The notes under the pieces are model-generated. The model was not told the origin of the DNA. It ran no database searches and saw only the letters and a program-made list of their open reading frames with translations. The position numbers and the translations under genes were made by a program. From Bacteroidota bacterium (GTDB taxonomy: Bacteria > Bacteroidota > Bacteroidia > Chitinophagales > UBA10324): DNA of 5,758 bases. The stretch's first letter is position 1; each line of letters begins with the position of its first letter. The stretch lies in assembly GCA_003455275.1 (NCBI GenBank), contig DMRR01000114.1, forward strand, positions 1-5,758, given 5' to 3'. This document shows positions 1-5,208 of the stretch, piece by piece.

Positions 1-573
1 TACTTCAGCACCGAAAATGATAGCATTAAGGATTTGGTATTGCTAAGCCGTTCGGCAATTTTTATTTATGAAAAAAAATATCTTGAGGCGTTGCAGGAAC
101 TATTCAATACCTCAGACGATAAAAATATTTTGAGAACTAAAAATATTTATCTCGCAACGGCATATTATGGATTGAATCGGTTTTCGGAATCTGAGGATGC
201 CCTTCTCAAAATTGAAAATGATTCTTTAGTGAGAAATAATCTTCATAAATTATTTTCGAAAGCTATCAGGGTTCAAAAAAGAAATCCAAAAACCGCCCGG
301 ATTCTTTCAATGATGCTTCCGGGCCTTGGCCAGTTTTACAGCGGCGATATAAGAGACGGAATCAACTCACTTCTTATTACAAGTGCATTTATGTATTTGA
401 CTTTAAATACGGCAATTCAATATTCATTACTTGAAGCCACATCAGTTTTACCGTGGTTCTCCCGATATTACATGGGTGGTTTTAAACGCGCAGAATCAAT
501 TGCTGTCAATCGAATAGAAGAGAAGCAATATTTGTTGTTCACGCAGATTATGAAACTTGTTCGTGACAATTAA
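1..573 (+). CDS. TPR-containing putative membrane protein of unknown function, 5'-truncated by window edge
   Basis: The reading frame is open from base 1 and ends at TAA 571-573, leaving 190 visible residues; the true start lies upstream. Visible residues about 15-75 look like tetratricopeptide-type helical repeats (an 'IYEKKYLEALQEL' helix, then 'YLATAYYGLNRFSESEDALLKI'), which usually mediate protein-protein contacts. A basic linker (about 90-103) leads to the motif PGLGQFYSGD at about 107-116, followed by a hydrophobic stretch (about 122-139) and a second, weaker one rich in aromatics (about 142-161), then a charged tail. PGLGQFY-plus-hydrophobic-segment modules occur in many Bacteroidota membrane proteins annotated only as TPR or hypothetical. 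I do not recognise a specific family and assign no function. It converges on the minus-strand barrel gene at 669, and no terminator for this strand is evident. The gene is certain; the membrane location is inferred from hydrophobicity. Confidence 0.8.
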   Translation, partial: YFSTENDSIKDLVLLSRSAIFIYEKKYLEALQELFNTSDDKNILRTKNIYLATAYYGLNRFSESEDALLKIENDSLVRNNLHKLFSKAIRVQKRNPKTARILSMMLPGLGQFYSGDIRDGINSLLITSAFMYLTLNTAIQYSLLEATSVLPWFSRYYMGGFKRAESIAVNRIEEKQYLLFTQIMKLVRDN

Positions 574-636
574 TGAACTTGACATCTAATTAATTTCAGA
601 TCCTCGAGCAAAAAAAACTTTGAAAATCTGTTGAAG

Positions 637-661
637 AAAAAACAGAAATATTTCTTTCTGC
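637..661 (-). terminator. Weak rho-independent terminator after the barrel protein gene
   Basis: Read on the minus strand, 8 bases past the TAA at 671-669 there is a 6-bp stem, CAGAAA (660-655) pairing with TTTCTG (648-643), with a 6-base loop, followed directly by six T (642-637). The stem is AT-rich and therefore weak, but the T tract in the correct orientation and the position right after the stop support a terminator. It would end the sigma/barrel transcript in the convergent gap with the upstream TPR gene. On the plus strand the hairpin is not followed by a T run, so it serves only the minus strand. Confidence 0.45.
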
Positions 662-668
662 AAAAACC

Positions 669-1847
669 TTAATTGCAAAAATTATAGCGCAGGCCTAAGG
701 CAATTCCGGAATTAAAAAGATGAGGACTGCTGAATGGAGAAAAATGTTGATTGTCCATAAAGACATTGTTGCTGAAGGAGACACTTGCTGTTTGGGTGAC
801 AGCCCAGTGTTTACTGAGAGAAATATTTAAACCAATACCAGCATCAGTTGCAACAATATTCTTCTTCAATTTTGAACCTACTGAAACTTCGTTTAAAGTT
901 TCAGAAACATTTGTAATTCTACCATAATGTCCGCCGGCAAACACTGAAAATCCAATAGAAGATTTTATTAATCCAGACCACTTGCTCATATTGTAAACAA
1001 CACGAACAGGGATTTCAGTATAAGTGATTGAAATTTCTTTCAGGCTTGTTTCCATTCTTGTTCCATTGCTCCTTGCATAATTAGCAAAAGAATATTTTTC
1101 TCCTTCGTGCGAAAAAATATTGCAACCGAGTTCAAATGAAAAATTCCGGTTTAAATTATAACCTGCCTTGATCATAACTGTACTTCCTGTCTTTAATCTG
1201 TTTTCATAATTAAGAAATGAACTGGCGGTACTGTCAAGGAAAGAAGTGCTATGAATTCCGTAAGAGCATTCAACATAAAATTTAGGGCATTCTTTTTTTG
1301 GGAAACAGTTTTTAACCGGGTTGCTATTCATAGATAATAAAAATTCATGAGTCAATAAACTTTCATTATCTGAACTAAAAACTATTTTACGGGAAGAAGC
1401 AATCGGCAAAATTTCATTCTCAAATTTTGAAATAATATTTCCGATAAGATTATCTGAGATCAAGACTTTTTGGTGAATACCGGGGTTCAAATCCTTATTC
1501 GGCAAAGAAGAAGTGGCTTGAAAATTATTTTTAGAATCAGAAACAATCCTGTTATCAGTTTTGGAATTTACATTTTGAGATAACTCCCTGAGCGAACCCT
1601 CAGTTGTAAAAATTCTTTTTCTGGTAGCAACCGGATCAACAATCGCTGTCAGAGCAATCGCAATGATTATTATTCCGCTTATCACAAAACCAATTATGCG
1701 CCGGCGCTTATGAGCAATAGCAGAAGCTTCGCGATCTAACTCAGCAGAAATGCGATACCACACGCGCTTGCGTGGCTCTACCCGCATTTTGCCCAGCTTG
1801 TTGCGAAAGGCACTGTCAGTGGAATGATCAGAGAACTGCTGCTGCAT
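669..1847 (-). CDS. Anti-sigma-like single-TM protein with C-terminal outer membrane beta-barrel domain
   Basis: Starting at ATG 1847-1845 the protein has 392 residues. Residues 1-50 are charged and cytoplasmic-like, with an 'EPRKRVWYRISAEL' segment (24-37) resembling the P..VW..I...L motif at the N-terminus of Bacteroidota proteins encoded next to ECF sigma factors. Residues 51-70 form one strongly hydrophobic helix flanked by HKRRR, so N-in topology is expected. A polar Ser/Asn/Lys-rich linker (71 to about 188) follows, with two cysteines at 181 and 187. The rest (about 190-392) shows alternating beta-strand pattern and ends in 'GIALGLRYNF' plus CN, like outer membrane beta-barrel domains. 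The ORF could begin at GTG 1892 (407 aa), but the ATG gives a shorter overlap with the sigma gene (20 instead of 65 nt) and a usual N-terminus. Inferred role: membrane partner or anti-sigma regulator of the overlapping sigma factor. The barrel assignment rests on sequence pattern only. Confidence 0.75.
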   Translation of the reverse strand: MQQQFSDHSTDSAFRNKLGKMRVEPRKRVWYRISAELDREASAIAHKRRRIIGFVISGIIIIAIALTAIVDPVATRKRIFTTEGSLRELSQNVNSKTDNRIVSDSKNNFQATSSLPNKDLNPGIHQKVLISDNLIGNIISKFENEILPIASSRKIVFSSDNESLLTHEFLLSMNSNPVKNCFPKKECPKFYVECSYGIHSTSFLDSTASSFLNYENRLKTGSTVMIKAGYNLNRNFSFELGCNIFSHEGEKYSFANYARSNGTRMETSLKEISITYTEIPVRVVYNMSKWSGLIKSSIGFSVFAGGHYGRITNVSETLNEVSVGSKLKKNIVATDAGIGLNISLSKHWAVTQTASVSFSNNVFMDNQHFSPFSSPHLFNSGIALGLRYNFCN

Positions 1848-2403
1848 ATTGAATTTTATTCTGCTGCGCAACCATTTTTTGTAATAGTGCACGCGCTCTA
1901 GCTAATTGTGATTTTGATGTTCCTTCGTTAATTCCAAGCATCTCGGCAATTTCTTTGTGCGCATATCCTTCAATCGCATAAAGGTTAAACACTGTGCGGT
2001 AACCTGTGCTCAGGCTTTGAATTAATTTCAATAAATCTTCGGCAGCCAATTCGCTGAAACTATCACGCTGAACCATATTAAGCGGTGTGGTTTCAATTTC
2101 AAGTGCCTGATTCATCATCTTATTTCTGCGTAGCCATTCGATAGATGTATTTACAAAAATTCTTTTCATCCAGCCTTCAAATGATCCTTCATTTCTAAAA
2201 TTCTTCAAGTTGTTAAAAACCTTAATGAATCCTTCCTGTAAAATATCTTCGGCCTGATAGTAATCACAGCCATAGCGAAGACAGATGGAAAACATGGTTG
2301 AACCATATTGGTTGTATAGCGACTCTTGATATTTTCTTTCGCCCCGAAGACAACCGGCAATAAGTTCCTGGTCGTTGTAATGATATTTAATCCGGAATTT
2401 CAT
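1828..2403 (-). CDS. ECF-type RNA polymerase sigma-70 factor
   Basis: This complete 191-residue protein (ATG 2403-2401, TGA 1830-1828) has the normal length for extracytoplasmic-function sigma factors, which bind core RNA polymerase and redirect it to a small stress or surface-signal regulon. Region 2 spans about 11-95, with the AEDILQEGFIKVF core-binding motif (51-63) and the -10-recognition segment 'GSFEGWMKRIFVNTSIEWLRR' region (73-93). Region 4 spans about 122-178, with a helix-turn-helix in 'HKEIAEMLGINEGTSKSQLARAR' area (149-171) for -35 recognition. There is no region 1.1 or 3. The stop overlaps the start of the downstream membrane/barrel gene by 20 nt, so the two are cotranscribed and probably translationally coupled, as for sigma/anti-sigma pairs. 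No Shine-Dalgarno is evident; the leader is A/T-rich, as is normal in Bacteroidota. No TAnnTTTG box was found upstream on this strand, which fits a non-housekeeping or autoregulated promoter. The regulon cannot be told from the sequence. Confidence 0.93.
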   Translation of the reverse strand: MKFRIKYHYNDQELIAGCLRGERKYQESLYNQYGSTMFSICLRYGCDYYQAEDILQEGFIKVFNNLKNFRNEGSFEGWMKRIFVNTSIEWLRRNKMMNQALEIETTPLNMVQRDSFSELAAEDLLKLIQSLSTGYRTVFNLYAIEGYAHKEIAEMLGINEGTSKSQLARARALLQKMVAQQNKIQYAAAVL

Positions 2404-2458
2404 TAAAAGATTTTTTACAGAGATAAAAGTAAGGAAAACAGTTGCATCAGAAAAAAAG

Positions 2459-2522
2459 TTATCAATCGTTTAAATAGAATTGAACACGGAAACAAACGCG
2501 ATTGTTAAATAGATATTGTTCA
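2459..2522. repeat. Nested inverted and direct repeats in the sigma/helicase divergent spacer
   Basis: Three repeats interleave. An inverted pair, TTATCAATCG (2459-2468) and CGATTGTTAA (2499-2508), matches at 9 of 10 positions around a 30-base centre. A 9-bp exact direct repeat, TTAAATAGA, occurs at 2470-2478 and 2505-2513 (35-base period, about 3.3 helical turns). A second inverted pair is TGAACA (2481-2486) and TGTTCA (2517-2522). They lie 56-120 bases upstream of the sigma factor start and 78-142 bases upstream of the helicase start, so they could be operator sites or the autoregulated promoter of the sigma operon. The region is AT-rich and some of this may be chance. Confidence 0.35.
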
Positions 2523-2571
2523 TCAGGGCAGTAATTGGCGTTCACTTAAACCATCTCCTGTAGTATTCAAT

Positions 2572-2579
2572 TACATTTG
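2572..2579 (+). promoter_or_regulatory. Bacteroidota -7 promoter box (TAnnTTTG) for the helicase gene
   Basis: TACATTTG matches the Bacteroidota housekeeping (SigABfr-type) -7 consensus TAnnTTTG exactly and ends 20 bases before the GTG start of the helicase gene. No TTG is found at the usual 17-23 base spacing; the nearest approximation is TTA at 2546-2548 (23-base spacer), so the -33 element is weak or absent. The leader would be only about 10-15 bases long and lacks a Shine-Dalgarno, which is normal for this phylum. Confidence 0.5.
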
Positions 2580-2599
2580 TCGCCATAAAAAAATAATTA

Positions 2600-4342
2600 G
2601 TGTTCAGAGAATTAGGATTAAACGATAACCTTATACAGGCAATAGAAGCCCTTGGATTTGAAACTCCAACCCCAATTCAGGAAAAAGCAATTCCGGTTCT
2701 GCTAAGCGGAACCAAAGATTTTATTGGGCTTGCTCAAACCGGAACAGGAAAGACCGCAGCATTTGGATTGCCTTTATTGCAGTTGATAGATGCTTCGCAA
2801 AAAACCGCTCAGGCATTGGTGGTGTGTCCCACGCGTGAATTGTGCATGCAAATAGTCGAAGACATGAGAGATTTCAAAAAATTCTCTCCCGGAATTTATA
2901 CAGTAGCGGTTTACGGAGGTTCATCTATCAGCGATCAGATAAAACAGATTAAGAAAGGTGTTCAAATTGTGGTTGCAACTCCCGGACGGCTCATTGATTT
3001 GATTGAAAGAAAAGCCCTCAACCTTTCCCAAATAAAATATGTAGTGCTTGACGAAGCAGATGAAATGCTTAACATGGGTTTTGAAGAGGATATAGAATTT
3101 GTTTTAAAACATACTGTTAATCGTGAGAGTATCTGGCTTTTCAGTGCAACAATGCCACCTGAAATCCGGAAGGTGAGCAAAAAATACATGGAGAATCCGG
3201 CAGAGATTTCTATCGGAAAAGTGAGCAGCGCCAACAAAAACATTGACCACCAATTCTATCTCACTTCTCACCACGCCCGATATGAAGTATTGAAGCGGGT
3301 AATTGATTTTCACCCCGGTATTTACGGTTTAATTTTCACAAGAACGAAAGTTGATGCACAGGAAATAACCGAAAAACTTACACGGGAAGGTTATGATGTA
3401 GATGCCTTGCATGGAGATCTTTCGCAAGTTCAGCGAGACAAGGTGATGAAAGCTTTCCGTAACAAAACTCTCCAGCTTTTAATTGCAACGGATGTGGCCG
3501 CTCGCGGAATAGATGTTGAAGGAATAACACATGTAATAAATTTTGAATTACCGGACGAGAACGAGGTTTACACGCATCGAAGCGGAAGAACAGGGCGCGC
3601 AGGTAACACAGGCATTTGTTTGTCTATTGTTACAAAAAGAGAGATGTACAAACTGAAGCATATTGAAGGTATTATTCATGCCCCATTTCATAAGTTGGAA
3701 ATTCCATCAGGAAAGGATGTTTGTCGCAAACAGTTCTTCGCTTTCATGGACAAGCTTTCATCTGCGGATATTTCTCATGGAGACTATGATACCTATATTC
3801 CAATGCTTGAAGAAAAATTTTCAGCCATGAGTAAGGAAGAGGTTCTCACCCGTGTTGTAGCTCTGGAATTTGATCGCTTCTTGAAATATTATGAAAACGC
3901 CGGAGACCTCAACATTCGTGAATACAATTCAGGTGCTGAGCGAGGTTCGCAGTCAAGGCGATTTGATCGTAGTAATGACCGTGGATTTGAAAGAGGCTTC
4001 AGAAGAAGCAGGGGAGACCGGTCTGACCGCGGCGGAAATAATCGTGATGAATTTGGTAACCGGACAACTAACCGGGATTCAAAGGGACGCGAATTCGGCG
4101 GATTGAAAAACGGTACCAAACTTTTTATTAATCTGGGTTCGAAAGATGGATTTTACAAAGCAAGTTTTCTTCAATATATACTTGACATGAGTGAACTGAA
4201 TAAAGATGTTTTGGGAAAAGTTGATGTTCGGGAAACCAGCAGCTGGGTAGAAATTGACAGAAACTCTTCAACCAAAATGATGCTTGCGCTCGATGGAAAA
4301 AGCTATAAAGGAAGAAAGATTCGCATGAACGAATCTTATTGA
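2600..4342 (+). CDS. DEAD-box ATP-dependent RNA helicase with C-terminal DbpA RNA-binding domain (DeaD/CsdA-like)
   Basis: This complete 580-residue protein unwinds or remodels structured RNA using ATP; relatives act in ribosome assembly, mRNA decay and cold adaptation. All core motifs are visible: Q motif (F2 lies 17 residues before GFETPTPIQ 19-27), Walker A AQTGTGKT (45-52), PTREL (77-81), TPGR (127-130), DEAD (151-154), SAT (182-184), ATDVAARGID (296-305) and HRSGRTGR (326-333). An alpha-helical extension (about 340-445) is followed by an Arg/Gly/Asp-rich linker (446-501) and a DbpA-type RNA-binding domain (about 507-580, 'LFINLGSKDGF' onwards). The GTG start at 2600 is chosen because an in-frame TAA lies at 2594-2596 and the Q-motif phenylalanine is residue 2, leaving no other choice. 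It is probably monocistronic from the TAnnTTTG box at 2572. Its stop is 4 bp from the convergent msrA stop. The domain order (RG linker before DbpA) differs from E. coli DeaD, where the basic RG tail follows, so no gene symbol is assigned. Confidence 0.96.
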   Translation: MFRELGLNDNLIQAIEALGFETPTPIQEKAIPVLLSGTKDFIGLAQTGTGKTAAFGLPLLQLIDASQKTAQALVVCPTRELCMQIVEDMRDFKKFSPGIYTVAVYGGSSISDQIKQIKKGVQIVVATPGRLIDLIERKALNLSQIKYVVLDEADEMLNMGFEEDIEFVLKHTVNRESIWLFSATMPPEIRKVSKKYMENPAEISIGKVSSANKNIDHQFYLTSHHARYEVLKRVIDFHPGIYGLIFTRTKVDAQEITEKLTREGYDVDALHGDLSQVQRDKVMKAFRNKTLQLLIATDVAARGIDVEGITHVINFELPDENEVYTHRSGRTGRAGNTGICLSIVTKREMYKLKHIEGIIHAPFHKLEIPSGKDVCRKQFFAFMDKLSSADISHGDYDTYIPMLEEKFSAMSKEEVLTRVVALEFDRFLKYYENAGDLNIREYNSGAERGSQSRRFDRSNDRGFERGFRRSRGDRSDRGGNNRDEFGNRTTNRDSKGREFGGLKNGTKLFINLGSKDGFYKASFLQYILDMSELNKDVLGKVDVRETSSWVEIDRNSSTKMMLALDGKSYKGRKIRMNESY

Positions 4343-4346
4343 TCCG

Positions 4347-5021
4347 TCAATTTTGCCTGAGCATTCCCTTATCAAACACCTTCTTAAATTTCTCTAACTT
4401 AGGTGCTATAACTATCTGGCAATAAGGCGCTGAAGAATTTTGATTGTAGTAATCCTGATGATAATCTTCCGCTTTGTAAAAAGAAGTGTAGGGACTAATC
4501 TCAGTTACAATCGGGTTATTAAAAGCTCCTGAAGAATCTAACTCCTTTTTATACTTTTCTGCAAGATCTTTTTGGTAGTTGCTGTGATAAAAAATTACAG
4601 AACGGTATTGAGTTCCTTCATCTGCACCTTGTCGGTTTAGTGTTGTAGGATCATGAGCCAACCAAAAAGCTTTCAGCAATTCGTCGTAACTAACTTCGGC
4701 TGGATTGTAAGTAACCTGCACCACTTCTGCGTGGCCGGTAGTGCCCATACAAACTTCGCGATACGAAGGATTTTTTACTGTTCCGCCAGAGAATCCTGAA
4801 GTAATAGATGTCACTCCTTTTATCTGTTGAAAAATTGCTTCGCTGCACCAAAAGCACCCCATACCAAAAGTTGCGGTATCTGAATTTGAATTTGGATTTT
4901 TTGTTTCGGAAGTAAATGTGATGTTATCGTTCATTGCTTTTGTGTTCATTTCGTTTTGCGCACAACTCATTTGAGAGAGGGCGACTAGTGCCATGAAAAT
5001 TCTGGAAATTTTATTAATCAT
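4347..5021 (-). CDS. msrA: Peptide-methionine (S)-S-oxide reductase MsrA, predicted lipoprotein
   Basis: This complete 224-residue protein (ATG 5021-5019, TGA 4349-4347) reduces methionine-S-sulfoxide in proteins back to methionine, with electrons normally from thioredoxin-like donors. The catalytic motif is GCFWCSE (55-61) with nucleophile Cys56. Family-typical segments follow: GFSGG (76-80), 'YREVCMGTTGHAEVVQV' (87-103), 'DEGTQYRSVIFY' and EDYHQDYY (185-192). Cys201 in 'APYCQIVIAPKLEKF' is a candidate resolving cysteine; Cys59 and Cys91 are others. The N-terminus is a short signal peptide ending at LSQMSC with Cys20, a loose lipobox of the kind tolerated in Bacteroidota, followed by a polar Asn/Ser/Thr-rich tether (21-50). 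The enzyme is therefore probably a lipoprotein facing the periplasm, repairing envelope proteins. There is no MsrB domain, so only the S epimer is covered here. It stands alone on its strand, with the helicase convergent and ilvE divergent. The enzyme identity is very secure; the lipidation is inferred. Confidence 0.96.
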   Translation of the reverse strand: MINKISRIFMALVALSQMSCAQNEMNTKAMNDNITFTSETKNPNSNSDTATFGMGCFWCSEAIFQQIKGVTSITSGFSGGTVKNPSYREVCMGTTGHAEVVQVTYNPAEVSYDELLKAFWLAHDPTTLNRQGADEGTQYRSVIFYHSNYQKDLAEKYKKELDSSGAFNNPIVTEISPYTSFYKAEDYHQDYYNQNSSAPYCQIVIAPKLEKFKKVFDKGMLRQN

Positions 5022-5107
5022 TTTATTGCTTGCAATTTTAATCAGAACATTTACGAATCAGTTCAGGTACTTGGTTTTGGTTTTCTTTTAACTTTTTTAA
5101 TCCATAT

Positions 5108-5136
5108 CAAATTTTTATAGCTAAAACCAATGACAA
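5108..5136 (-). promoter_or_regulatory. Possible weak promoter for msrA
   Basis: On the minus strand, TTG (5136-5134), an 18-base spacer and AAAATTTG (5115-5108) match the Bacteroidota TTG-N17-23-TAnnTTTG pattern with one mismatch in the -7 box (AA for TA). It lies about 87 bases upstream of the msrA start, implying a leader of roughly 80 bases. The same region has an 8-bp inverted repeat, TTGGTTTT (5077-5084) and AAAACCAA (5123-5130), which could be a binding site or chance. This call is tentative. Confidence 0.22.
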
Positions 5137-5155
5137 TGAAGTTCAGTAGTCCGGA

Positions 5156-5186
5156 TTGGGCAATGTCCAGAATAATTTTAGGTTTG
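5156..5186 (+). promoter_or_regulatory. Bacteroidota-type promoter (TTG-N20-TAnnTTTG) for ilvE
   Basis: TTG at 5156-5158, a 20-base spacer and TAGGTTTG at 5179-5186 match both elements and the spacing of the phylum's housekeeping promoter exactly. The -7 box ends 22 bases before the ilvE ATG, giving a predicted leader of about 15-18 bases. No attenuator, T-box or leader peptide fits into so short a leader, so if this is the main promoter, control by amino-acid-sensing RNA structures is unlikely. Confidence 0.6.
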
Positions 5187-5208
5187 TCGGGAAGCAAAAT
5201 CATACGCA

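Noticed and set aside
574..636. Terminator for the TPR gene on the plus strand.
   Set aside because: Only an A-tract (610-617) and the 6-bp palindrome CTCGAG were seen; there is no hairpin followed by T residues in this orientation.
1848..1892. N-terminal extension of the barrel protein from GTG 1892.
   Set aside because: It adds only 15 residues that fully overlap the sigma gene, and starts with GTG when an ATG with the smaller 20-nt overlap is available. It is kept only as an alternative.
2962..3313. Minus-strand open frames inside the helicase gene (2962-3243 and 3104-3313).
   Set aside because: They lie entirely antisense to conserved helicase core motifs (DEAD, SAT), have no recognisable domain or promoter, and overlap each other in different frames. 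They are shadows.
3889..4119. Open frames on both strands over the RG-rich linker (3889-4119 minus, 3891-4106 plus).
   Set aside because: The biased Arg/Gly/Asp codons of the linker suppress stop codons in other frames; the resulting proteins are low-complexity and unlike any family.
5071..5130. TTGGTTTT copies (5071-5078, 5077-5084) inverted against AAAACCAA (5123-5130) as a regulatory hairpin.
   Set aside because: The arms are short and low-complexity, with a loop of about 38 bases in AT-rich DNA; chance is likely, so it is mentioned only with the weak msrA promoter.
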